DNA of 64,000 bases from Cinnamomum chago (Eukaryota; Streptophyta; Magnoliopsida; Laurales; Lauraceae): contig CP142458.1 in NCBI GenBank assembly GCA_038049695.1, positions 59,305,501 to 59,369,500 of the forward strand. The letters run 5' to 3'. The notes under the pieces were generated by a model, which had not been told where the DNA came from, ran no database searches, and worked only from the letters and a program-made list of their open reading frames with translations. Below are positions 47,811 through 58,634 of this stretch, one piece after another; the first letter of the stretch is position 1; each line of letters opens with the position of its first letter. A program made the position numbers and the translations under genes.

Positions 47811-48657
47811 CGGTTTAGAGAGAATTAAGAGTAGGGGATCTGGGGATGAAGGTTCTTGGAAGTCTTCTTGTATGTATGTATGTAGTATAGATGAGGTGAG
47901 GAAGGGCAGGACAGAGTCAATGACACCAACAAGACTCATTGCTGAGGACTGACGATTAAATCCAATAATCGTTAATTTAAAAATAGAATCCAAGTCTTTT
48001 TTTTAGCATTCTTTCCATTAGGTCTTTTTCACAGCTGACACTGCACTAGGATCAAATGAATTGGACCATTTGGATGATGAAACATGGACCACATTGGCCC
48101 ACTGTATTTCCATTCCTAAATTACAGACTCACTTCAATAGTCTACAGTGACTCAAACTGTAGATTTGGAGGGCAATCATGTGGTGCGCCAAAGCCAAATC
48201 ATGGACTATTATACTCTGCTTGCCACTGCATTAGTGATGTGCAGATGTGTGGATTAAATACAACTGAACTTAATTGAGCAGTCTTCTTTAGTGGATGAAA
48301 CTAGGTGGTTTGGATTGGGAACCACATAGTTTTTTTCTGGAGTGATATTTGTTTCAAAAAGGTGGCCCATCAGATCGTAGCAACAATTCTCATCATCCTA
48401 AATCAATTGCTGCAATTGCATGGAAAAGCTTTACATGTGCTGGCAAGAGAGTCAAAATCTCTAGTTAACGTGGAAATCAGAAGGGGGGAAATGGAGGAAG
48501 AGGAAAGAGGGGCGAAGGAAGAGGAAAGAGAAAGGAAAAGGCGTTCTTGTCGGTAAAATAAAGAGAGTAAAAAAGTCATAAGCAGTGAGGGTCGACTCTT
48601 GGGCATTCCCTTTTTCTATGGTTCACACAAACAGGGCCTTTTTTCTAAACTTAAGTC
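47811..48657. other. Upstream region of BAHD copy 2 and intergenic DNA
   Basis: 47811-48036 is shared with copy 1 and holds a (tatg)n run (47870-47885) in the leader. No convincing TATA box was found. 48037-48657 has no gene; a GA-rich stretch lies at 48480-48545. Confidence 0.5.
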
Positions 48658-49071
48658 TTGCATTCCAAGTTAGCTGGTTGGAAGATGATGACTCTTTCTT
48701 TTGCCTCTAGGCTTATTTTGGTTAAACATTCCCTCTCCAGCATCCCATTGCACATTGCCCTTTCAATTTCTATTCCAAGATTAATTTATGCTCAAATTGA
48801 AAAGTTTATGAGGAATTTTCTCTGGACTTCCAACCACTCCCAAACAAAAAGGAATTTGGTAAGATGGGGTATTATATTCCTTCCAAAAAAAGAGAGAAGC
48901 GTGGGAATTCGTAGGGTTGGTGAGCTAAATGAGGCTTGCATGCTCCGCCTTGGTTGGCAAGCAATGACCACATCAACTCTGTGGGCTAATTGGTTTAAAT
49001 ATTCTTGGCTGAGTCGTCCCAAAGAGTCAGTCAAGTACTTGATCATGTCAAGAAATCAAAACTCAAAATAA
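48658..49071 (+). pseudogene. LINE (L1-type) reverse-transcriptase 3' fragment
   Basis: The frame reads SKLAGWKMMTLSFASRLILV, IPLHIALSISIPRLIYAQIEKFMRNFLWTS, KRNLVRWGIIFLPKKERSVGI and LNEACMLRLGWQA. This matches the region after the RT domain in plant L1 elements (KLAGWK...LSFAGR...LIK; FLW; W..VC.PK..GGLGI). It is 5'-truncated as usual for LINEs and ends without a visible poly-A tail, so it is a dead fragment. It sits between the head-to-head BAHD copies 2 and 3. Confidence 0.85.
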
Positions 49072-49652
49072 TAACAAAATAACATTTTATATACTAAATA
49101 CAAGTGCTTTTTCAGTAACTTTTCTTGCTTAAATGTACTGAGAGTCTTATGTTTGGTGAACACAGACAACCATGTCTAACATGAGTTGTTGACTCAATCA
49201 ATGGAGCTTATAGGGCACGTTAGCTGCTAGTGTACTAGTGCTCTTGGCAAAAAAGCAAAAATTGCCCCATCTTCAAAATCCTCAGCAAATGAATGTCATG
49301 GAAAAGGATTTTCACGAAAAACCATAATTTGTATGGAATTTTTTTTTCTTTGGTGACCCATGGGCAAACTAGGCCACACTGACGATCTCAACCATCAATT
49401 TGGAGACACTCCAGCTACTGTTTAATTATGACTCTTCCCCTGATGTGATTTTTCACCTTGTGTGGCCCATCCACATTCACCTTGTGGATCACAAGATCAC
49501 CAAACCAAGACCCTTGATTAGAAGAAATACATACTCAAAAGAGGCGGCGGCTTGTTCTTCACTTCTTTATAGGCTCTCTTCATCTATATATACATATATC
49601 CAAGGAGAGAAACGTACAAGCACACCATCTATTATTTACTTTCTCCACAGAA
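49072..49652 (+). promoter_or_regulatory. Upstream region of BAHD copy 3, with TATA box at 49584-49591
   Basis: tatatata lies 62 bases before the ATG at 49653, followed by a short leader (aaggagagaaacgtacaagcac), a normal plant core promoter arrangement. The rest is AT-rich without ORFs. This promoter is not alignable by eye with that of copies 1 and 2 beyond the leader. Confidence 0.65.
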
Positions 49653-51311
49653 ATGGCTCCACCTCAAGTTCGTCACATCTCCAAATGCACCATCACACCC
49701 CGGCGAACTTTAGAAGAGACCCCACCGCCCAAATCCTGCGAACTCACACCATGGGACCTAGCCATTCTCTCTGTACACTACATTCAGAAGGGTCTCCTCT
49801 TCTTCAACCCTTCTTCTCAAAAACTTCCTTCAAATCCCATTGTCCATCTTCTCAAGCAATCTCTGCCCCAAGCTCTAGCCCACTTCTTCCCTCTTGCGGG
49901 CCGCCTCAGAACAGACCATTCATCACCATCTTCTTCGTATGTATTTATTGACTGCAATGATGCAGGTGCGGAGTTCATCCATGCAGCCGCAGATGTAACT
50001 GTTTCAGACATTCTCGACCCGATCGATGTACCCCAGATCGTAAAATCCTTCTTCGTCTTTGACGGGGCAGTTAATTATGATGGTCACTCCATACCTTTGC
50101 TTGGAGTGCAGGTGACCGAGCTTGTCGACGGCATCTTCATCGGTTGCTCTTTCAATCAAACGGTTGGAGATGGGACTTCTTTTACTAATTTCTTCAATAT
50201 GTGGTCTGAGATCACAAGAAGAGGAGGAGAAGAAAATGTTTGCATCTCAGCTCCCCCAGTTACGCAACGCTGGTTTGGCGATCTCGTACCTTCTCTTGTT
50301 TGTCTTCCATTCTCTGAAGCTGATGAGTTTATAGAGAGATTTGCAGCTCCCCCATTGAGAGAGAGGATCTTTCATTTCACGGCAGAGTCCATTGCACTGC
50401 TCAAAGCAAAAGCGAACAAAGACTGCAACTCCAATAACATCTCATCCTTTCAGGTAGGGATGACAAATTCCATAGTTTAGTAAAGTGTTTAGATAATGAA
50501 AAGAGGTGGAGGAACAGGAGGAGAAGATAATAACATGTCATCAGGATCAAACTTGAACCAATATATGATATATCGAGTTGGATTGGTAGGGAACCTCAGG
50601 AATCTCCTCCCCCACATAGTGAAGTCCAAAACAATCTTCTCCATTATAATATTCAAATAAACCTCTCAATAAAAAAACTAGTTTTACATCATTTTTTCTT
50701 CTTTACATTCATTGATTAAACGATTACATACCCATTGACATCCATGCTATTTTCAGGCAATTTGCGCACTGGTGTGGAGATCAGTCTCTAGGGCACGAAA
50801 ATTACCACCCGATCAAACGACCAATTGCTGATTGGCCATCGGAAACCGTTCAAGATTGCAGCCCTCTTTATCTCCTCACTACTTTGGAAATTGCATACAA
50901 ACAGTAACTGCATCAACAACAGGCGCCCAACTGCTTTCCCATGATCTTGGGTGGGCAGCGTGGTTAGTGCACCAATCTGTAGTTACCCACACAGATGCTA
51001 TTGTGCGTGGGACTTTAGATGCATGGGTGAAGGCTCCTACTGTGTACCATCTGAGCCGGTTCGATGGTTGGAGTGTGATGATGGGGAGCTCTCCCAGATT
51101 TGACATGTATGGGAATGACTTTGGTTGGGGAAGGCCTGTGGCAGTTCGTAGTGGATATGCAAACAAGTTCGATGGGAAGGTGACATCATATCAAGGACGT
51201 GAAGGAGGGGGTAGTGTGGATTTGGAGATCTGTCTCTTACCAGAGTTTATGAATGCCTTAGAGTTGGATGACGAATTCATGGATGTCGTCTCTAATTCTG
51301 TAGTGTTGTAG
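49653..51311 (+). pseudogene. BAHD acyltransferase copy 3, premature stop in exon 2
   Basis: Exon 1 is 49653-50453, the intron is 303 bp (gt...ag, phase 0), and exon 2 is 50757-51311; without the stop it would be 451 aa. Exon 1 is open (MAPPQVRHISKCTITPRR ... ISSFQ). In exon 2 a TGA at 50829-50831 (codon 292) replaces the CGC seen in copy 2, probably through a CGA to TGA step. Downstream the frame is clean to the natural stop and keeps NDFGWGRPVAV. The catalytic His is Gln (NQTVGD). A truncated product would lack the C-terminal half of the fold. Little other decay suggests recent loss, or an alternative protein if the TGA is an error. Divergently placed 1.84 kb from copy 2. Confidence 0.88.
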
Positions 51312-51582
51312 TGTTTTTGCCATAGTTTTTTATATTGATTTGAGACATTGGCTGATGTATTATCTATCATGGAATCATAAATCGGGTTGTTAATTTCTCA
51401 GGTTTTACAAAGAGGAATTTGATAACTGTTGAGAAAATAACAAGCGAATGCCATAGTAGAAGGTGCTCACTATTGCAACCTGGAGGGTAGGAATTTCTGG
51501 TGATGTTATATATATATAAAAAAAGCAGGGAAAAGAAACGCGAATTTGAAACACGACATTAATTGGTAAAATCTTCAAATTT
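51312..51582. other. 3' flank of BAHD copy 3
   Basis: Short AT-rich flank with a (ta)n run at 51509-51519. No gene. The Ty3 remnant begins after it, and no clear target duplication marks that junction. Confidence 0.5.
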
Positions 51583-53073
51583 TTAATAGGGTGTAGTAAG
51601 GGTGGAACCACAACTCGGCAAGTCAAGTAAATAAATTAGCTCAATTTCCCTTCGATGTCTGCTACAGTGCCTTCCCCTCTCTAAAAGCTGGAATGAGTCG
51701 GTCATACTTAGCTTCAATCGGACGATACCCGACGGGGTGTTAATTTCAGATACATTGAATTGCCACTCACCCACAAGGGTAGTCACCATAAGTAAATAGG
51801 TTAGCAACTCAGGTAGTTGCTGAAATCCACATGCAAACTGAGGTGCCACAAACGAATGTGTAGAGCCCGAAGTTTTTGCATCTCTAGAACATATCAAGAT
51901 CATACCTTCAACCACATTATCGACTGCCTTGCTCATGATTTATAGCATAAACTATGACAGCCTGTTGTGGACGCCACCTTTGCTGTTGTCTCTGTTGACC
52001 CTGTCGTTGCTGTTGTTTGGGAGGTGGTGCTGGCAATGCTAGATGAGGAGGTGGGGCAGGGAGTGCTTCTCTATTTTGTTGTTATGGCTGCTGCTGTGGG
52101 GGTTGTCTTGCTCTTGGGCAGGGTTGTTGTGCGATGTTCCATAGAACCGCAAATGAGACACGCTCCTAAAGTCCGCCAACATGCATCTGCACTATGTCCT
52201 CCTTTTCCACAACTATCACATTTAGGTCTAGCCCCACTTATTCCACTAGCCAAACCCTTCACTTTCTTATGTTGTTGCCCTTTTACAGAGTAAGATGGAT
52301 TTCTCTTGAAGTCATTGGCCTTTTTCCAGGCCACTTCTTCTGCGGAGAAGCCTTGGTCCACAGCATCATCGAATGTTTCTGGCCTTTTAAAAGCTACTAC
52401 ATGCTCCACATAAGCTGGGTTCATGCCATCAATGAACCTATCCGCCTTCTTTTCTTCAATGTTGATCAAATCTTCAACATACTTAGATAACTGCAGAAAG
52501 GTGTGTACATAATCCGCCATTGTCATTTGATTTTGCTGCAAGGTTAGGAACCCATTCTGTTTCTTTCTTCGCACATGATCGGGTATGAACTTTCTGCGGT
52601 ATTGTTTCTTGAATGTATCCCAAATAGTGGTATTAGGCATTACCTTGAAAGAATTCCTCACACTTTTCCACAATGTGCTGGCCGTTCCTCGAAACATTGA
52701 AGCGGTAAGTACTACCCTTTGTTTGTTGTCACAGATGACAGTTTCAAAAACATTACCAATGTGATCTAGCCATTCATCTGCTTTTACAGCATCTTCGTTC
52801 CCATAAAATTCTGTGGCTCCCTTCATCTAAAACTTCTCATACATGGTGTTAGGGTCCTTGTCCTTGTATTGAAAGATTACTTGAGCTCCTACATTTAGCT
52901 GTCATAGATCTTGTCTTGCCATTATCATAACTATGTTCTCATTAGTCTTTGCCATATGTTCCATCAACATCATCATGCGAGCATCCATGTTCGGAGGTGT
53001 ATCATGCTCCACTACGACAAAAGGCTGCTCATCATTATTGGATTCATTGTTTTCGGATCCCGAGCTAGACGCC
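51583..53073 (-). pseudogene. Ty3/gypsy gag and protease remnant
   Basis: Minus strand: near 53073 the start reads MASSSGSENNESNNDEQP. 52826-52071 is the gag domain (FYGNEDAVKADEWLDHIGNV, MFRGTASTLWKSV, WDTFKKQYRRKFIPDHVR, FLTLQQNQMTMADYVHTFLQ) with a zinc knuckle CDSCGKGGHSADAC and a second CLICG. 51936-51583 is the protease start (SGSTHSFVAPQFACGF), where the catalytic Asp before SG is missing (AKTSGSTHSF). RT, RNase H and integrase are absent; the element is cut at about 51583. Gag type and PBS fit a chromovirus. Confidence 0.87.
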
Positions 53074-53258
53074 ATTCATCTGTAAAAGAGTTTCACTTTA
53101 GGTTAGAGGTAACAATTCTGACCCCCAACCTTGACCCCCCAGCTTAAGTTAAACATGACTAAACAATAATCTAAAGATTAAAATATCAACATCACTAATC
53201 AATTCTAGCGCATTCTCACCATGTTTCTATTGGTTTGTCTTTTAGAAAGACTTTTCAT

Positions 53259-53270
53259 GCTCTGATACCA
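53259..53270 (-). other. Primer-binding site of the Ty3 gag remnant
   Basis: Minus strand TGGTATCAGAGC is complementary to the 3' end of initiator tRNA-Met, the standard primer for Tekay-like elements. It lies between gag and the LTR beginning at 53281. Confidence 0.88.
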
Positions 53271-53280
53271 TACTTATGTA

Positions 53281-56200
53281 TGTCCCATCCCGGTCCCGAA
53301 TTCACCTGGCCAAAGGAAAATCTCGAGGTGTGACACGCGTACTCCTATGCTCATCGCTATTTGTTTTGGGTCAAGTGCGAGTCACGAAGGAGAAAAATCA
53401 CGTTTCCACTCGTGAGACATGCTCACAGACACCTGCCTTTGTATATTTATCAGCGGAAGCATTAAATCAAAACATATAAAGGTACATATCAAGAACTATC
53501 CAATCATTTAAGTTCATTAAACAAAAAGATGATTTCATTTACTAGTAAGAAGTAGAGATTTAAAAAATACTCTACCTCAATAATACAAAAGTATTTATAT
53601 AAATCAATACCAAAAGTAAGTTTAGTTCGTTCAACTTCACAAAAATATTCTATCAACAAGGAAGAAATGTAACGCTCTCGGAAGCACGAGCTAGACAGCT
53701 CCTTCAGCAGTCCATTCTTTTATCCCTGGAGGTACCTTAACGGCCTCCTCCTCTCCCTCCATGGTCTCCTCAAGGCCTGGATTGGGATTTGCGTCTGTAA
53801 CACTAAGAATAACTACTGAATACAACGATTCAGCTGAGTATAAGCAATAATTCATTAACACATGTTGTATCAAAATTCAGAATTAATGACATTAGATTGG
53901 AATGGGTCATATACAGGATACTAGGCAATTGTGCCGTCGAATTAAGTAAATCTTGAAGAATCAATAACAAATGAAAATTATGTACAATCTAGTTGGTAAC
54001 CACATTAGCTAAATTCCCTCAAAGAAGGCATGCATTTTGGGATGTCACCAGTGACCCGGCCAAAGGTTCAACTGGCTACCCGAGTTCTGGAGTTCCGGCG
54101 CTCTAGACCGTCTACTGCGCAACGACGTTCACAAATCTAAACCAAGGGTCAACCCCGTCGGGTATCGCCCGGTCGAAGCTAAGTAATACTGACTCATTCA
54201 AATCAATAAGCAAACTGAACTTGAGTAGACCACACTGATCATTTCATACGATACAAATCATTTTGTACATGTACATTCACAAGTCCACTCAAGACTTCTC
54301 AAATTAACCAAATGAATAAGATAACTAGCAGGAGTATGACATTTAACTTACGAATATAAAAGAAATTCATTTAGTGTAGATGAACACTAATATGGTGTAT
54401 GAAATCATGAGTATGTTAAAACAAGATGTTCGTGCATTGAAATTTTACCTTTATCTTTTTTCATTTAATGCTTCTGTTGGTAAATGTACAAAGACAGGTG
54501 TCTGTGAGCATGTCTCACGACTGGAAACGTGATTTTTTTTCCTTCTTGACTCGCACTTGACCCGAAACAGGTGTGATGAGCACGGGAGTACCCGTGTCAC
54601 ACCTCGAGATTTACCTTTGGCCAGGTGAATTCGGGACCGAGATGTGACATAATTGGTAACCACATTAGCAAAATCCCCTCAAAGAGGGAAAGCGTTTTGG
54701 GATGTCACTAGTGACCTGGCAAAAGGTTCAACTGGCTACTCGGGTTCTGGAGTTTCGATGCTCCAGACTGTCTACTGTGCAATCTAGTTGGTAACCACAT
54801 TAGCTAAATCCCCTCGAAGAGGGCATGCATTTGGAATGTCACCAGTGACCTGGCCAAAGGTTCAACTGGCTACCCGGGTTCTGGAGTTTTGGGGCTCCAG
54901 ACTGTCTACTGAGTAGCAACGTTCACAAATCTAAACCAAGGGTCAACCCCATCGGGTATTGTTCGGTCGTAGCTAAGTAGTACCAACTCATTCAAATCAA
55001 TAAGCAAATCGAACTTGAGTGGACCACACTGATCATTTCATACGTTACAAATCATTTCGTACATGTACATTCACAAGTCCACTCAAGACTTCTCAAATTA
55101 ACCGAACGAATAAGATAACTAACAGGAGTATGAAAATTAACTTATGAATATAAAAGAGATTCATTTTATGTAGATGAACACTAATATGGTGTATGAAATC
55201 ATGAATATGTTAAAACAAGATGTTTATATGCATCGTGCTTCCAAGAGCGTTACATTTCTTCCTTGTTGATAGAATATTTTTGTGAAGTTGAACAAACTAA
55301 ACTTACTTTTGGTATTGATGTATATAAATACTTTGGTTTTATTGAGGTAGAGTATGTTTTAAATCTCTACATCTTACTAGTAAATGAAATCATCTTTTGT
55401 TTAATAAACTTGAATGTTTGGACAGCCTAAGACTTCCATCTATTCTACTCACACTAATCATTTCATATGATACAAATCATTTCGTACATGTACATTTACA
55501 AGTCCACTCAAGACTTCTCAAATTAACCGAACGAATAAGATAACTAACATGATTATGACAATTAACTTATGAATATAAAAGATATTCATTTTATGTAGAT
55601 GAACACTAATATAGTGTATGAAATCATGAATATGTTAAAACAAGATGTTCGTGCATTGAAATTTAGAAATTCAAGGACTGTTAGTAGCCAAACTATTCTA
55701 GTCATTCATACTTTTCTTCCTTTCACATGCCCAGCGGAAATTCAGCATTACATGAGGTATCTTTAGAGGCTAAGATGGTCTCATGTACATCATCCGGTTA
55801 GTTCATCACCACATCATGGGTGTTGGTTTAAAAAGTTTGATGTACCGATTAAATGTAGTGGTAGATTCTTTGAGTAGGAAATCTTCTCTTCTTGCAGTTA
55901 TAAGTGACAATAAAGAATATCTTACATGCATGCATTGTTATAGTTTATTTTTGACATTGCATTCATAGGAGGGTTTGAAATTTGGGGGTTTTCACTTGTT
56001 TGGGCTCAAGAAGAAGATATAGTGTAAGAAAATTGGAAGCAAGGCAAGTATAAGCAATAATTCATTTACACATGTTGTATCAAAATTCAAAATTAATGAC
56101 ATTAGATTGGAATAGGTCATATATAGGATACTAGGCAATTGTGCCCTCGAATTAAGTAATGCTTGAAGAATTGATAACAAATGAATATCATGTACAATCT

Positions 56201-56381
56201 AGTTGGTAACCACATTAGCTAAATCCCCTCGAAGAGGGCGTGCGTTTTGGGATGTCACCAGTGACCCGGCCAAAGGTTCAACTGGCTACCCGGGTTCTGG
56301 AATTCTGGTGCTCCAGACTGTCTACTGCGCAACGACGTTCACAAATCTAAACCAACGGTCAACCATGTTAGGTATCGTCCG
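53281..56381. repeat. Scrambled block of LTR-derived repeats
   Basis: 53281 starts as an LTR end (tgtcccatcccggtcccgaattc). The same sequence recurs inverted, ending at 54650 (gggaccgagatgtgaca). 53500-53690 recurs inverted at about 55235-55420. A segment containing accacattagctaaat, aaaggttcaactggctac and ccagactgtctact occurs as direct copies near 54000, 54655, 54793 and 56210. A 205-bp segment (gatcatttcatac ... ttaaaacaagatgtt) is directly repeated near 54236, 55034 and 55456. No gene except the small RNase H fragment listed separately. The block ends at the SIRE LTR (56382). Confidence 0.8.
55840..55905 (+). pseudogene. Ty3 RNase H end fragment (plus strand)
   Basis: The frame reads RLNVVVDSLSRKSSLLAVI, the conserved end of Ty3 RNase H (usually ANVVADALSRK). 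Only about 20 residues are recognisable, opposite in strand to the gag remnant, showing a separate or inverted piece within the scrambled block. Confidence 0.6.
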
Positions 56382-57247
56382 TGAAATTCCTCGAGGGTCG
56401 ATAATCACAAACCCTAAAGGATAATAACAGTCCCAAAACAGATATGAATATGGAAACAAGTAAAGCAATAACCTAAGTTATTCAATGAATCAATCAAGAA
56501 AATGGACACACGATAATTTACGTGGAAAACCCTGAATAGGAAAAAGCCCACGGGACCTCACACCGGTCCTAAAAGATCAAGCACTAATAAACCAAAGGTT
56601 ACAAGAGAAACTCACTACCCTTTACAGTTGAACTCAACGTAAGGATTCTTGCGGACGACCACGCCGTTCACCTTTTCTAGCACTTCGATCTCCACGCCTT
56701 AAACAAGACGAATCAACTTAGAACGTGGATGATGAGTCTCCAGATGCAGAAAGCTTTAACACATTAATCTAACAAACATGCTCTCTAAAGGGAAGGAATC
56801 TCTCTGGAAATATTCTACAGTTTAGAACTATGAGAGATACAATCTTTAATGAGTCTAAACCCTTATATAGGCCTTTAGAAACGTGTGGGAGATATTGGGT
56901 TTGAATTGGATAGGAATAGGAGAAGAAAGAGGCAACTTCCTAAAAATCAGCTAAAATCCGCCGCTGTTCGATCGGTCGGACTATCTTCTAACTGGGAGCA
57001 TTCCAAGTCCGATCGATTGGCCAAGGGGTCTGATCGATCAGACTGATATTTAACAGTAAGCTCTCCAGGGCCGATCGGACTGATGGTCTGATCGATCAGT
57101 CTGTCAGCATCCGATCGCGGTGTGTCTTCCGTTTTCTTCGTCTTCAGATTTCTTCCAAGCTGATGCGATCCATCTAAGAATATAAAATTACATTTAACCC
57201 CATGTTTTGTCCATCCACAAGAAGTAGCTAACACTCAAAAACTTACA
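56382..57247 (-). repeat. 3' LTR of the SIRE element (866 bp)
   Basis: Plus-strand ends tgaaattcctcg and aaaacttaca give TG...CA on the minus strand. A polypurine tract (CAAAGGGGAAGAT, minus) abuts it at 57248-57260. A TATA box for minus-strand transcription is at 56863-56870. Upstream of that, 56958-57118, lies a cluster of palindromic gatcgatc/cgatcg words (see findings). Confidence 0.85.
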
Positions 57248-57680
57248 ATCTTCCCCTTTGGAAATTCATGGACAAAACATCTAATACATGAAATCTACCC
57301 ATAAACTATCCCAAAAGAAAATTCTTCAGGAATAAAAGCCTTCATTCACTAGCCTTGACGATACCTGTAATTCTTGTCACAAGCAATCTTGACAGAAGAT
57401 CATGATTAAATAATATGTAAAGGATGAACACACAAATAAATCATGAACACTGAACAACTCTCCCCCCTTTTGGACATAAATTAGCAAGGATAAAAAAAAT
57501 CTTAAATTAGCCGACTGATGCATATAGTATTACAAAATGAGACGCATCAAAATTAGTCCACTAACCTGATAGACAAACCAGATGGAGAAAGGAACAAGTA
57601 TCAGAAACATCAAAGGGTTAGAGTAAAAAACATATAGCACTAAGATAACCAGGCTAGGTCAGAAAGTTAGACGCCATGGA
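57248..57680 (-). other. SIRE 3' untranslated region with polypurine tract
   Basis: Starts with the polypurine tract next to the LTR. The rest is AT-rich and non-coding up to the end of the env-like ORF. No other feature seen. Confidence 0.7.
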
Positions 57681-58634
57681 CTACTGAGGAGGAGGGAAAC
57701 GACGAAGGAGAGTATCAAGTTTTCCCTCGATTCTGTGACTGCCAATGTTTAATTGCTCCATCTGAGCAAATACCTCCTGAAATTGAGAATCCATGTGATT
57801 TTCGAGCAATTCAATCTCAGCTGATTGATAAAAAAAGACGGTTCTCAAAGTCTTGAAAATAAGCTGGCATCTGTGGCTCATACTGAGGAGGAGCCTCTGC
57901 TGCAACTTCACCTTGATCTGGACCATCTTCACCGCTGTCATCGACATGAGTTGTAGATAGACTAATGGTGCGATACGTAATTGGTCCTCTCCCCTTCACA
58001 ATGCTATCATGTGGTCCGATAGCAACCCCATGAGAAAAGAGAATCCTTGTGATAAGGACCCCAAATGGAAGAGAAGTAGTTGCAGCACCTTCAAGTGCAT
58101 CCAGCATATGCCTACAGAGAGCAAGAGGAAGATCAATGGGCTGCCCGTCCCAATCTCATAGAAAAGATATCCCATTGCCATAATCACATCAGACGTCCTC
58201 CCTTTTGGTTCAAGATTGAAACAGACAAAGAAGTTGAGCATGCGGTAAGAGGGTGTAAGATATTTCTGTTTAAGAAATTGACTGAGGAAGTTGGGATTAA
58301 TCTCAATGATATACCCACGAACAAACGATTTGAAAGACTCTTGTCTAATATCATGGATGTTGTTCTAAAATTCCCTCATCACAGACCCATAAGCAGTATT
58401 GTCAAAATCATATAAGGAGTTCCATTCTATGTGAAGAAGCCAAGTACGGAAATCAATATTCATCTGTGCAAATCTCACTTGTCGTTCTACAAGGACTTGC
58501 TTCTTGGAAAAAACATTCTCAAACAAGGTTTCTTTAGCAAGACTTTGAAATCTTTGAGAGTCAAAAGGAGCAGAAGATGAAGAGCTACCACGCTTAAAAG
58601 GCCGCTTGCGAGGTTGAGAAGCTTTTGGAGCCAT
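57681..58634 (-). pseudogene. SIRE env-like ORF, frameshifted
   Basis: Starts MAPKASQPRKRPFKRGSSSS (58634), then SLAKETLFENVFSKKQVLVE and NTAYGSVMREF, followed in other frames by NLEPKGRTSDV, IGTGSP, MLDALEGAATTSLPFGVLIT and a C-terminal HMDSQFQEVFAQMEQLNIGS. This protein family is found between pol and the 3' LTR in SIRE elements. It has been called env-like by position, but function is unproven and I see no convincing signal peptide or membrane segment here. At least two frame changes are needed. Confidence 0.78.

Larger units (their letters stand above)
40961..48036. repeat. Segmental duplication, unit 2 (pair: 17637-27590)
   Basis: The matching starts at atatctactgcaagaaaa and runs through BAHD copy 2 to its upstream region near 48036. 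Differences are mostly transposon insertions on one side: the hAT, TA-TIR and MULE-like elements here; the solo LTR, mini-LTR and compound hAT in unit 1. Confidence 0.88.

Noticed and set aside
47811..47993. N-terminal extension of BAHD copy 2 (start at 47993)
   Set aside because: The extension is absent from copy 3 and not typical of the family; the start MPQSQ matches the start of the homologues and gives the normal length.
52071..52826. Host zinc-finger protein
   Set aside because: The gag domain, the CCHC knuckle, the adjacent primer-binding site and the LTR show that it is a retrotransposon gag.
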